From Ceratodon purpureus (taxonomy: Eukaryota > Streptophyta > Bryopsida > Pseudoditrichales > Ditrichaceae): a stretch of DNA of 64,000 nucleotides. Below the pieces are notes generated by a model, which was given only the letters and a program-made list of their open reading frames with translations, had not been told where the DNA came from and ran no database searches. A program made the position numbers and the translations under genes. Location of the stretch: contig CM026430.1 in assembly GCA_014871385.1 (NCBI GenBank), positions 6,182,630 through 6,246,629 on the forward strand, given 5' to 3'. Of this stretch, positions 23,165 to 34,383 are shown in pieces. Every line of letters starts with the position of its first letter. Position 1 is the first letter of the stretch.

Positions 23165-24178
23165 CCCCTAACTCTCCTTAAAACGCAAAACACGCTTATG
23201 CTATTTTGAGCAATCTAGATGAAGAAGTTAAAAGTAATACTTTTGCCTAAGATTTTTTTGGGGTGCTCCCTACTCTACTAGATATATGTGGTAGAATTTG
23301 CAAAGCCAACTTCCATTTTCAAAACATGGCAGTTTAAAATTTGGTTTTTTGAAAAATAAAAAAAATAAAAAATTGGAAATATGTTCATAACCAGATCACT
23401 ACTCAATTTCCAAGGTGGAGAAGTCAAAAAGTTTACTAGGACAGCCTCCAAAAATTAAAAAAGACAAGCTTCAAAGTTATTAAGGTAGAGGGCCCTAGAA
23501 CCGACCACCTGTTTCCAAAACCAATCAGGCTAAATGTACCTAATTTGTACATTTAGCCTGATTGGTTTTGGAAACAGGTGGTCGGTTCTAGGGCCCTCTA
23601 CCTTAGTAGTTTTTGAATTATTTCTTTCCAAATTTGTTAGTATCCAAGATTTTGGAATATTGTAAACAATCTCTCTTGAAAATCACAAATCGATAAGGGT
23701 TGATACACAATGTGCACTTCTATGCTAGCCCATAAACATGTTTTGCCATACATGTTTTACTATTTTGTCGTATTTATACCTTCTTCTAGAAACTAATTTG
23801 CATGAAGGTCTAATAAGTGTATCAAGTCTCTAACATTTTGCATAAACATACCTAACTTACTTAGCTACATGAAAATAAATATGACCAAAATGTTTGCGGT
23901 AACAATCTTTAAATCCTCCTTTACGCCATAGAGGCAATGCCTCTCGAGCAATGCCCAAAAAGCATTTGCACAAACTCTGAATGTTATGAACTTGCAAATG
24001 ATAAACATCCAACGGTAAAATTATTGAATAGTAGCTAAAAAGAGGCTTAGGTTCAAGATCTTTTGGTTGAAAGTCTTAAAAAAATTTAAAGAACTTTTTC
24101 ACACCCTTGGGAGTGCATAGATGTAGAAAATCTCACTTTGAGGTTTCAAGTTTCCAAAAACACCAGGAAAGTTGAGGA
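23165..24178 (-). mobile_element. Family A TTAA element, reversed copy
   Basis: The 1.0-kb copy has TTAA at 23161-23164 and 24179-24182. It carries the reversed landmarks of the family (GCAATCTAGATGAAG, GGAGGCAATGCC in inverse order, AAGATCTTTTGG). A 123-base palindromic MITE (23481-23603) is inserted in it. Confidence 0.72.
23481..23603. mobile_element. Perfect fold-back MITE, TA target
   Basis: Two essentially identical arms of about 58 bases begin AGGTAGAGGGCCC and surround a 7-base loop (CTAATTT). TA flanks each side (23479-23480 and 23604-23605), the target used by Tc1/mariner/pogo elements. The first six bases AGGTAG are the same as those of the pogo-like element at 35598. The near-perfect arms imply a young insertion or strong palindrome maintenance. 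Confidence 0.85.
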
Positions 24179-24529
24179 TTAAGTAGAGAATTAATAGTTT
24201 GGAAGAAACTTATACTCTATGTAAAAAAATTAAAAAAATTAAAAAAAAACTTTGTGAGAGATTTTATCACTTGTGAAAAAAAATGTAAATAGGTTTAATT
24301 TAACATCCTTTAGTTTCAATTCCTTATAATTTCTTATGTTTCATAAAATTTTATTGATTTTTATTTCATTGTGTGACATTTAATACAATTGTATTATTAT
24401 GTAGCATTTGTAACACATCAAAACGGCTGTAACATTGAGTAACACTTGCAACATTTAAGCGATATTTTATAATTTCATTTGTAGTGTATTTTATCAATCA
24501 CTAACATTTGGTATCATTATTAACATTTT

Positions 24530-24680
24530 TTGACATCTGGTATCATTTTTTAACTATTCATAATATTTTGTAACATTTTGTGACATTTTGTGACATTTTG
24601 TAACTTTTGGTGACATTTTGTGACTTTTTGTGACATGTTGTAACCTTTACTAACTATTTCTGATATTTTGTAACATTAAG
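24530..24680. repeat. Degenerate 10-bp tandem repeat
   Basis: Roughly ten variants of TGACATTTTG or TAACATTTTG follow one another. Confidence 0.75.
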
Positions 24681-24789
24681 CTTCTTTAGTTTTTAACATT
24701 TAGTTCTCTAGAAAGAAGGTTATATATTTCCTATGTTCTTAAAGGCAGGTTCATACAATGATTAAGTATCCTAAGTAATGCCATACTAT

Positions 24790-25755
24790 CACAAACAATA
24801 TGTTAAATTTGAGCCGTTGGATGACTTGGATCTACACCATTTGTGAGATCATAACGCCCAAAGTTTATGCAAATTTGTCTTTGGAGGGATTGTTTTTGAA
24901 TAACAATCTACTCTGTGCAAAGAAGAACTTGATGATTGTTACCCAAAACAATTTGCTCATACTTATTTATTCTTGTAAACAAGAAAGTTGAGTAGGCTCA
25001 TGCATAACTTTAACCCCTAAACGTCCCATGGAGATAGTAGATACATGGATGTATGATTAGCATTTGTTGACCAACAAGATGCTTTAAACTTTGATATGAA
25101 TAGTAGACTAGAACCGCATTGATGTAAAAATTAAGTGTTGTCTTGAATTCAAACCTTTAAAAGCTCAAAATCCATTCCAAATACTAGAAACATACATCAT
25201 ATCTATTGGCGGCAAAGGCACTTTCAGATGTTTGGGGGTTAAAGACTCATTGCGTCTTTTGAACCTTCATACAAATCACTTTCCAAGAGAAGTTATACAA
25301 ATGACAATTTGGTGAAATGTGCATGACCTTGATCGTATTTAGGGAAAAAATCAACTCTAACTAGGTACTTCAATAAGTTTGAGAGTCTTAAACAAAATGA
25401 AAATTAGAAAATCTCAAATTTTGACAAAGTTTGAGAGGGAAAACAATTAGACTCTCTTGGAAAGTAGAGTAGAGATTTGGATATGAAAGAACATCATAAA
25501 AAGAAAAGAAAATTCAATGAAAATATTGAAAATAAAAAGTAATATTTAGCCTCGCTTGGGTTTGAAAACTTAATTTTCTTTAAAGAGTTCTAAAATTGGA
25601 ATTTTGACTTTGATAATGTTCAGCACCCACCTTGTAGTATGGAGAACACCCTGCAAAAAGCATATGCAAGATTATCAATTCTAAGTTTCTAACCCCTTCA
25701 TTTGAGTTGCTCAAACTCACAAAAAGTCATTTCCGCTTTCTTAGATCTTTAGAGA
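24790..25755 (+). mobile_element. Family A element, left-truncated, with nested MITE
   Basis: Family landmarks run from GCCGTTGGATGAC and GTGAGATCATAACGCCCAAAG to the right end at TTAA 25756-25759. The left end is missing. It is interrupted by the TTAA MITE 25014-25238. Confidence 0.6.
25014..25238 (+). mobile_element. TTAA MITE, relative of the nest's middle element
   Basis: The 225-base insert has TTAA at 25010-25013 and 25239-25242. Its left end is CCCCTAAACGTCCCATGGAG, and its right end GATGTTTGGGGG reads inward as CCCCCAAACATC. Its interior aligns with the arms of the element at 11252-18004, which shows how the latter looked before the inner piggyBac insertion. Confidence 0.75.
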
Positions 25756-26098
25756 TTAAGTATCTCTTCATGTTTTTCATCATCACTTAATTAGGCATTG
25801 ACCAATAAAGTACCATGCAATCATATTGTAAAACAAACAATAAGTTGTATTTTTAAACACCATTCAGCAATACATGCTTGATAACATGCCACACAAATGT
25901 TATCCTCTCATTCAACAAAACATTTTTGAATTTAGAGGAACGATTGTTGGGCTACATCTTGGTTTCATATGCCTCGCTATTTTTCTCAATGTCTAATTGA
26001 GTATATTAAATAATGAAGACGTTGAGCATATCAAGAACAAAATGAAGAGATTGAGCATAAGAGTTTGAACCTATTACAAATATTTAAGTCGTTTCACT

Positions 26099-27397
26099 CT
26101 AACATTTTGTTCGTGAGAACCCCACTTGTTTTCTTTCATAATCTATCTCCACATGAAAATTTTGAAAGACACTAGTTCCTAGTATAGGTGCGACTTCTGA
26201 TGTATCAGCAAAATCTATAAAGGCCGAACACAATAGAGGTTGATTGCCTTCCAAGTGGTTGTAGAAGATGTTTTCTATTCCTAATTCCAAATGCACATCG
26301 TTTTCAAGGTGAAGTGTTACTCGTGGAACCTTGATGCTCATAACATCAACATTTTCACCAAAAGCGTAACATTGTTCGTACTTGTTGCTAGAGGAATCGG
26401 GAGAAACACCTGCTACCTTCTTCATGGCAGCAACAAAAGTATCCACAAATCTTGAGTGCAATGGTTCCACAAGAAAAGTACCCGGCGATCCAGTGTCTAA
26501 GGTATATCCTCCGAATTCGGAGATTGTATCGTTATAAGCCGGTGTTGTGATGTTTGATGCATCAATATGAACATTGTCTATTGTGATGCCTTTAAGGCTC
26601 ACCAAAAAATAAGTGTACATTTGTCCCACTAAAGGAGTGAAGCTAAGATGTTTTGAGCTTTGGGTCCCAATAGACATCCAACTAGAGGCACCAATATCAT
26701 AAGAATGAGAACCAAGACAATGTGATATGATTGGATATCGTCCATATTGAGATTTCATTTGATCAAGAGTTGACCCAATCATTGGATTTAGACCAATGAT
26801 TCCCGCATTTGGATAACCTGGAGTTTTGTAGAGATTGTCATCTTCATATATGCATCCAAAATCCAAATTTGTATTTATAGCCTCAACACCATGATAATTG
26901 AGTGAAAAGACATCTTGAGAAAAAATTCCTTCAACAAATTCACCATCTACATAGGATATTGACATATTGCAAGGAATTGGTGATTCTACGTGGCATGTCA
27001 ACCAAGATGATTTATATGGATAACATAAGCTTGAATTGCATAAAATAGGTTGATAGGTTGATGAAGATGATGGATAGAAGCTATGAAGCTTTTTATTTGA
27101 GGACCGTGAATTGGAACAAGGAACCCAAGGGTTATCACTACCAGTATCAATTTGCATAAGGCTACTTTGTGGTGGCGTGCCGATTGAGACTGGGAGGTAG
27201 TAAAAACCCATATAATATCCAATTAGAGGAAGGTGGATTGTATCATCAGTATCATAGATTTTCTCATTTTTAAGAGTAAGGTTGTGTGGATTGTTTGTAT
27301 GAAGGTGACGTCCATTTACACATAACAATTGCAAGTATACTACTATAGCTAAGATACTCAACATATAAATTTGTGGCATAGCTTTGTTCATTCCCAT
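26099..27397 (-). CDS. Nepenthesin-type aspartic protease (A1)
   Basis: This is a single-exon secreted pepsin-family protease of 432 residues, full length for the plant atypical class. A hydrophobic signal peptide spans about residues 9-28 and is followed by a short propeptide. The first catalytic motif is IDTGSDNPWVPC (Asp about 84). The flap has YVDGEFVEG near 149, where the family usually has YGDGSxTxG. The second catalytic motif is LDTGSPGTFL (Asp about 301), where DSG is more usual in plants. The Cys-rich nepenthesin-like insert after DTGS, several N-glycosylation sites and the closing ILGTSVFQNFHVEIDY...VGFSRTKC fit the family. The frame is intact and both Asp residues are present, so activity is plausible. 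Starts at codon 1, 3 or 7 are all possible. Confidence 0.92.
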   Translation of the reverse strand: MGMNKAMPQIYMLSILAIVVYLQLLCVNGRHLHTNNPHNLTLKNEKIYDTDDTIHLPLIGYYMGFYYLPVSIGTPPQSSLMQIDTGSDNPWVPCSNSRSSNKKLHSFYPSSSSTYQPILCNSSLCYPYKSSWLTCHVESPIPCNMSISYVDGEFVEGIFSQDVFSLNYHGVEAINTNLDFGCIYEDDNLYKTPGYPNAGIIGLNPMIGSTLDQMKSQYGRYPIISHCLGSHSYDIGASSWMSIGTQSSKHLSFTPLVGQMYTYFLVSLKGITIDNVHIDASNITTPAYNDTISEFGGYTLDTGSPGTFLVEPLHSRFVDTFVAAMKKVAGVSPDSSSNKYEQCYAFGENVDVMSIKVPRVTLHLENDVHLELGIENIFYNHLEGNQPLLCSAFIDFADTSEVAPILGTSVFQNFHVEIDYERKQVGFSRTKC

Positions 27398-28883
27398 ATT
27401 TATTGAGTGAAACTTTGAGGTACTGGTTTATATATGTAAGACTCTTTTTTTATAATGTTTCTAGATATATAAAAGAAGTAACTTTTATAATGCTTTAGAT
27501 CTATAAAGATATATCCACTTGTATCATTTTTATAAGAAATATATAGCATCATAACAAATAATACATGGATGTTATAGGCCAAGATGAAGTACACTTTCCA
27601 AAGAAAAAGGTGAAATTTAGATGAAAATAGAAAGTAAACTTAGTACTTCTATAAATAAACCTTCACTTGGTATCAAATAGCATTCGGTAATACAAAAGAG
27701 AGACACTTTGTAGATTTAAGTTGATGATTGATTTGTAAAAGGGAAATAAGTTTGAATAAGCATACACATATTCATATAATTTTATGAAATTATTCTCATA
27801 GTAGGTTTTGAACTCCAACATAAAAGTGAAAGTTGCATAGTAAAAGCTAGCATCAAAATAAAATCCTCAAAATAAACCCGTTTCTTCGCATTGCACTTCG
27901 CTTGTTGATGGGGCTTCTTGTTAGTGTAATATTTGTCATTGCTGATATTATTGAACCTTGTCAATGACAAAGTAGTATTAACTGCTCCATCTACACCTTC
28001 AGAAGAACCCTAAGCTTTTCCTCCTGGATCAAGCACAACTGATTCTCAAACCTTTTCATACATCAAAAGCTGCATTCATGGTCTCCATTCCACAGCCGAT
28101 TTCCAAGCTCAAACCCCAACACTACCAGAATTTCAAACTCACAAACTCGGTTTTCGACCCGTACCAAATTCAAACACGCTAATTCCAACTCAACAGCGCA
28201 GATTCCATCCCGAACGCCTCTTCCATATTCATCCTCCTCACTTCCAACATGCGCGACGATGCAATTGCATCACAACTGGGAGTCCGCCTATATAAAGCAA
28301 TAATAGCCACTCCTCATTTCTAATCCTAATTCTATACCTTCTCTCCACCTCTCTTGGAACTCTCTTTTAATCAGATTAAGGTACCTGTCCTAATACCAAC
28401 CACTTAAGCAATCTGACCCATATTTAGTAGTGGTAAATCCAAAAAAATATTATGACTGCGTTTGAAATAGGATTTCATAGGGATTGCAAAAAATTGCAAT
28501 ATATAATTTGCATTTTTCAATTTTATACAAAATCCCAAAGTGCAAAGTAACGTGTCACTCATACTTGATATACTATTCTCCTATGATCATATTGTGGTGG
28601 TCCTTTTTTCTATTGATGATCAAACCCAAAACCAACCACTACAAGATGCATGAATTGAAAACTGCTCTTGGCTATAATCAATAATGCTGAAAATAACAAC
28701 TAGTGGCTCACGTGCTCCCACCCCATACTTCGCTCGACATCAACTCAAAACCAACTCTGCAAACACCCTAAATTTTCACAAGTCAAACAATTCACGGAAT
28801 TCAGTTTACACTGTGGTTGGTTATAGGACAAGTCAACCTAATGGTTTTGAGGTGGTGGTTGGTATAAGGACAAGCTACCTTAA
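27398..28883. other. Intergenic, AT-rich
   Basis: Apart from the protease promoter I see no gene. A pair of related short segments (near 28380-28420 and 28810-28870, with TACCAACCAC and GTGGTTGGTATAAGGACAAG inverted) may be ends of a small MITE, but I could not define it. Confidence 0.4.
27427..27434 (-). promoter_or_regulatory. TATA box of the aspartic protease gene
   Basis: TATATAAA on the minus strand lies only 30 bases upstream of the first ATG. Transcription would therefore begin almost at the start codon. Either the leader is extremely short or translation uses Met3 or Met7. Confidence 0.55.
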
Positions 28884-29798
28884 CCTCTAAAGTTCCTTGA
28901 CTATGTTTCACCTTAAAACGCTTCAAAACTGCCATTTCCAATGTATAAACCATGAATGACTAAGAAATCATTATTTTCTAATCGTAACCGTAAGATCTTC
29001 AACTAGATTACTGTAGTAGATAGCTAAATAAATTTCATCATAATCGACCATAGAGATTAGAAGATTATAACGGTTGGAATTTAAAAACAAACTTTTTTGA
29101 CACAATTTTTGACTAGGTCGACACACTCTAACTTTTTTTTCCTTAGGTTTTTTGCATTATGGATTTTGGCGGTTTTGGTGCATGACAAAGAGAAGTAAGT
29201 TAGCTGATTGTACAAAAAAAATTATACACAAAAGACAAGTGTAGCATGTTGAAACAATATTTTTGTTAAGTTGAATACATAAGAATGCTAAATCTTATTT
29301 CTTTCCTAGAAATTCCATTATCTAATGAAGTCCCAATCCAAACAGTCAAAGTAAAGATTAATGTCCATCCTTTCATTGAAAAAAAGAAAAAACTTAAAAT
29401 AATATTTTTTCTAACTTTTGTGAAGGAAAGAAGAAGTTTTTTTAGTACACTGCCCGAAACTGTGAGAAAACTTTGATATTTTGTGGAGTGAACATTATGC
29501 ACTCAAAGTCGTTTTTTATTTTTGAAACCTCAAAGATGACATCATGAAGTATTTACAGAAATATTCTCAGAGGTAATTGATATATTTAGCATGACTGTCC
29601 AAATTACCCCTCAAATAGCTTTTTCCACTTTGGGCACCATAACTATTTTTATAAATGTCTAATTGAAAAAAAAATAAAAAATTCCCTCAAAGTCCTTGCT
29701 ATGGCATACGTTCACAAAAAAATTCGACTTAAATTGAAGTCACAAGTACATGCCCAAACTCTAAAAAAGCCCGATTTTACCACTTTGTCCTTTAGGGG
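28884..29798 (+). mobile_element. Diverged TTAA element related to family A
   Basis: TTAA lies at 28880-28883 and 29799-29802. The ends read inward are CCTCTAAAG and CCCCTAAAGG. Its interior shares AAACTGCCATTT and CCGTAAGATCTT with family A near the left end but is otherwise diverged. Length 915 bases is close to the other copies. Confidence 0.6.
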
Positions 29799-29865
29799 TT
29801 AATGGTCAAACTACTTTTGACCTGTGAATGGAGTAACTTACTAGTGGGAGTCACAGTAGAGAAAC

Positions 29866-30165
29866 CTCAGGGAATGTCCATTCTCCCGGAATGTTACTTC
29901 ATCCAAGTAGAAGTTACCTTGAGTTACCATTCTCCCACTTCATGGAAGTATGATGAGGTGTCACTCTCTCCTCCAACCTCAATGTCCATTCTCCCGGAAG
30001 GCATTCCACCTTCCCAAGAGCACGGAAGCACTTCCGGGAGAATGGACATTGAGGTTGGAGGAGAGAGTGACACCTCATCATACTTCCATGAAGTGGGAGA
30101 ATGGTAACTCAAGGTAACTTCTACTTGGATGAAGTAACATTCCGGGAGAATGGACATTCCCTGAG
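29866..30165. mobile_element. 300-bp fold-back MITE
   Basis: It is an almost perfect palindrome: two arms of about 140 bases, beginning CTCAGGGAATGTCC, around a short centre near 30010-30025. Each arm contains the motif GAATGGACATT twice next to CCGGGA or CC. Because of the symmetry both strands read the same peptide, which is an artefact. No target duplication is obvious. Confidence 0.85.
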
Positions 30166-30970
30166 CTATTTTCAACCACTGGCTATTTTCAACCCCGGTG
30201 GGGATTTACAGGAGTAGCTTACTGGCTGCACCCCAAACTTCCCCTTTAATCACTCATTTACAACACCTCAATCAATCACAACAACATCTCCTAAATCCAC
30301 TTAGCAGCTGATACCCCTATGATATCCAGGAATGCACATACCCAAGCGAACCCAATATTCCCCTCAAAAGTTCCATCTCTCCAAAACTTCAAAGATTAGA
30401 AGAAGATTTTGTAACTAATCTGCATAAGGCTGTGAAGAGTACCCTAAAGCCTGGAGATCTATGACATCGTTGCTTTTAACTCTAAAAATCCAGCAATTGC
30501 CCGTTCTGTCCCCGCAGCTCAAGGAAGAGAGACATTTGACCCAACCGATATCTATAACCAGAACCGGCTTTACTTAAATTCCCACTTCCAATTCATAATC
30601 AAAACCGTGAAAGAAGAAAGATAGGGGGAAAATGTTTCAGGAGTAAAAAAAGAAAAACTCGCACAAAATCTTTTAAAGAAGCCCAAAACTGTACACAAGG
30701 CAGCTCTTTAAACTCAGCTGCCCTCTGTAATACGGTTGGTCCCATGTACAGCTAACTTGGCAACAGTTACCGGAGTAACATCACTCATCATGTCTCAGTC
30801 AGGACTCCGACCTATTCTCTGAGAGTCAAACCCTTAGGAACTATTAGGCAGGGCCTATGCTCGCAATTGTGCAATTGCCACAGATGTGCATTAAATATAA
30901 GGGGGATTTCGGGGTAACCCATCCGCATCAGTGTACACTAATTTAAATATTGTCTACCACCTGTCTCTGC
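30166..30970. other. Intergenic / NOP58 3' flank
   Basis: It holds the 3' region of NOP58 and a short palindromic motif AACCCCGGTGGGGATTT (about 30190-30206) also found at about 45678-45694. I see nothing else to report. Confidence 0.4.
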
Positions 30971-33710
30971 TTACGCAGTCTCTTCCTTGCTCTTCTTCTT
31001 TTTCTTCTTCTTTTCTGATGTGCCATTCACTGCTTCCACTGCTGCCTCCACAGCAGCCTCCGCTACTGCTTCAGCCTCAGCTTTCCTCTTCTTCTTCCCC
31101 GACTTCGTCAACTCTGGCGTCACGGCAACAGCTACTGCGACTGTCGCCTGAGGAGTGGGTGTGGCAGCGTCCTTAGATTTTTTCTTCTTCTTCGTTGGGG
31201 GAGTGGCTTCTGTCGCCTCGGCAGCTGGCTCGGGAGTAGCTTCTGCAGCGTCCTTGGATTTCTTCTTCTTCTTCGCTGCAGGGGTGGCCTCTGCCGCCTC
31301 GACAACTGGCTCTGGAGCTTCTTCAACAGCCTCCTTGGATTTCTTTTTCTTCTTGGCAGGAGTAGAATCAGCTTCCTCGGTGGGAACGATATCCATCGTC
31401 ACGTCCGCAGCCGTGTTGTAGATCTGGAGGATTTGCAGACAAAGTTAGTTGTTTTCTTCTCAGAAGTGCAAAAAGATTGGCCCTACAGCGATTTCCGTTT
31501 GAAGCATGCAAGGAAATGACGTATCAGAATCAGACACAGCAATCCAACAGACACTGTGTGTCCCTGTTACAGCAGGACAAGCAAGAATTTGCATAACATA
31601 ATCTGAACATACAGAGGACCCTGGAACATTCGCTCACCTTAGCAGAAGACACCAACCCTGGTGTTCCAGACTTCCTATCCTTGTCATAAGCTTGAATGCT
31701 AGGCTTGCCCTTGGATCCCGGTGTGCTAACAGTTTTGCCGAGGGCTCTGCCTTCAAGTTGCCTCAATCTTGCTTCCACCTTAGCCCGACTCTCGATTCCA
31801 ATGCTGGCCTCCGAACCCTCACCTAAGGCATCCATACGGATTGACAGCGCTGACTTGGCTGCCAGTACTCGAGAGATCTTACCCTTGAACTTGGGGGCAG
31901 CTTGTCCTATCAATGAAGCGTGATAAATAAGCCCATATTTGGGAGTCTCGTGTTTCGTCTTCAACGCCCTAAATAGAGCCTGCAATAAACAGAATAAAAA
32001 TTCAGCAACCCACGCGTAATTACAAAAAGTACCCAAATACCAGCAACTGAAGAAGATGTAAACAAAACTCTTCTTCAGCTATGTGCTCAGCGCCAAATAA
32101 GAACAGCGAATAAATGTCTCACCTTCTCAGCGCCCAAAATCTGGACCGTACTTGCTGGATGCTTCGCCAAATTGATCAAACTACCAGCATGCGCGATTAG
32201 CCGTGCACCAACCAGTTCTCCCACCATGATTGTCAAGTTCGGTGCAATTGCGTTCATCCGGCTTCTCAGGTAGTCAAAAAGTTGACCCCTGTACTCGGAG
32301 AGTGCGATAACTTGGTCGCAGAGAGACTTGATGTTCAACATATCGTGATCACTCACTTCCGTACCCATAGATATAACCGCTGCCTCCTTCATTTCAGCCT
32401 CCACCTCCTCTTGCAGTATCTGCTCATAGACGACGAGTCAAAACACCATGAGTATTGAAATACCAAGAACTACTCTATCGTTTCATGTACTTATTCAAGT
32501 CACAAACGTAAACACCGCACCCCCGATAAACAAACATGTCGTTCATCCTCCGAAACTCCGATGGAGTGACTATGGTATCAATAAGCCACAACATGACGTT
32601 ACCCCAATCAGGTCTAGGCCGAGCAACTCACCCCAGAGAAGTCTAAGTCAGCAGCGTTCGTCCGACTGCCCATCAGCTTCACCGACTTGGCGTATTGCAC
32701 ATTATCCGCAACAATCTTAGCCAGCTCTGGGAAGTGCCATCCATACCACTCACGCACTCTCATCGCGTATGTGTTCAGCTCCTTGTCCAAATCGTCCAAC
32801 AGTCCAATAGCTTGCACGATCATAGTGTCAACCTTGTCCGGGCTAAATTTCAATTTGTACCTTGAGAGACTGTGAGACAACCCCAGACTCATCGGAGCCA
32901 TGTCTTGACCAGCCAGACCCGAGATAAGCTCAGACAACTGTGACCTCAAACCCCTCATAAGCTCCGCCACGGCCGCATTGTTGACACAGTTGATTTCCTG
33001 CAAAGAGGAGTTTACCACTCGTTCAATCCATTGGTTCGCGCCGCCGATCATTATCCACCAAACTAATCACCAAAGCTAAAATAACTACATTCCGTCATCG
33101 AACACCAGGCTACAAGCCTCACCTCTCTGAAAAACCTTCAATATCACGTAAAACTTCGACAAAAGAACTCACCAACTTGTCACTGATAGCCTTTCCCAGC
33201 TTGGAATCAGCAATAGCCAAAGTTTCTCCCTGGCATTGAGCCTTCAAAAACTTGCGAAGACCCTTGGGCAACTTGCTGTCCACAAGGTGCGACGCGGCGT
33301 TGAGAGCATCGGTCGTATTCTCGAATTTGTCAAAAGCTTTCAACTTGACCATCTGAATACCCCAAAACAAGACTCATCAACACCAAAACCAAAACCCTAA
33401 ATCCCACCACCATCAATTCCAACCACAACATCCTTCACAAAACCCACAAACAAACACTCATCAAATCACCATCCCAACATACCTTCCGAGCAGCCTCCGC
33501 AGTCTCAAACTCCTTGTACAACTCCTGCAAACCCAAACCCAAAACCCCGATAAGCTACCTCATCAACCAAAACCCACCACCGAAACTCACCAATCCTAAT
33601 CCAAAAACGAATTTCCACACCTGGACACTTACCTCAGAGGCATCGAGCTTGCCCTCGTTGAGCACCTTGAAGAGGGCGAACCCAGCGGGCGTCTCGAAGA
33701 GCGCCAACAT
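30971..33710 (-). CDS. NOP58: NOP58 box C/D snoRNP core protein, seven exons
   Basis: NOP58 joins fibrillarin, NOP56 and 15.5K in box C/D snoRNPs that guide 2'-O-methylation of rRNA in the nucleolus. Seven exons join in phase to give 585 residues: 33710-33633, 33524-33483, 33352-33173, 32997-32632, 32419-32123, 31979-31638 and 31423-30971. All junctions are GT-AG. The N-terminal [17 protein letters not shown], the coiled-coil region and the Nop domain ([20 protein letters not shown], then [20 protein letters not shown] and [14 protein letters not shown]) are highly conserved. The last exon encodes three KKKKKSKD/E blocks separated by Ala/Glu-rich spacers and a final [13 protein letters not shown], a usual Lys-rich nucleolar tail, slightly longer than average. 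The start at 33710 gives the canonical N-terminus. Identification is firm; NOP56 is excluded by the N-terminus and tail. Confidence 0.96.
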
Positions 33711-34362
33711 GATGAATCACGGTGTGCACTCTCGCCACCCCCACTCAGCGTGACTGAAAAGCTGGACTGAAAGACCAGGCTGCAGTGACAAGTCAGTAGT
33801 AACAGCAATTCAGCTGCTCTGCTTCTAGTTTCCTCTTTCTTCACAGTGGGGGCTTCCGAGAGGCGGCGATGGCACTGTCAAGGCAGCAGCGGCAGCATGC
33901 GATCGCTCTGCTGCGAAAATGAAGCACCTCGGGGGCGTCCGCCGCGCTTCATAACCTAAACCCTGCTCCGGCCTAAACCCCGGCCTCCCGACGAACAGAA
34001 TAGTTTATCGGATGATACATTGTACGTTCGCTCGGTATTGGACGGATGATAGAATTCGTCGGACGAAGCCGTGTTGGTTCGTTTGTGATCCGGTCCCTGG
34101 TTTGACGGACGGGTGCGAGAGTCGTTCGTTAGGGCCTGCCTGTGGTGGTGTCGTGACTCGGCCGGGGTGGTGATGATTGTCGGGACATGTTTTTCGAATT
34201 GCGGCTGTGGTGTCGACGTGGATTGCCATGTCATCATTGCTTTGTGCTGGCAGATTGTAATCTTTGAGGGAAGTGATTTTGATGTTCGTGTTAGAGGATG
34301 TTGGCGTGATGTCGAAATGTGGAAGGTGATCGGATAAGTGAGTAGGAATGAGTAGGATGAAC
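33711..34362. other. NOP58 upstream region
   Basis: Read on the plus strand, CCTAAACCCTG and CCTAAACCCC occur at about 33953-33985. These resemble the telo-box (AAACCCTA) common in promoters of plant ribosome and nucleolar genes, which would suit NOP58. Short frames over 33956-34337 show no family features. Confidence 0.45.
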
Positions 34363-34383
34363 TAAGGGCCGATCTACACTACG

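Noticed and set aside
24530-24680. CRISPR-like array
   Set aside because: The repeats are 10 bases, degenerate and without spacers, in a plant-like nuclear context.
29802-30175. Identical peptides read on both strands
   Set aside because: Direct result of the palindrome, with no sign of a gene.
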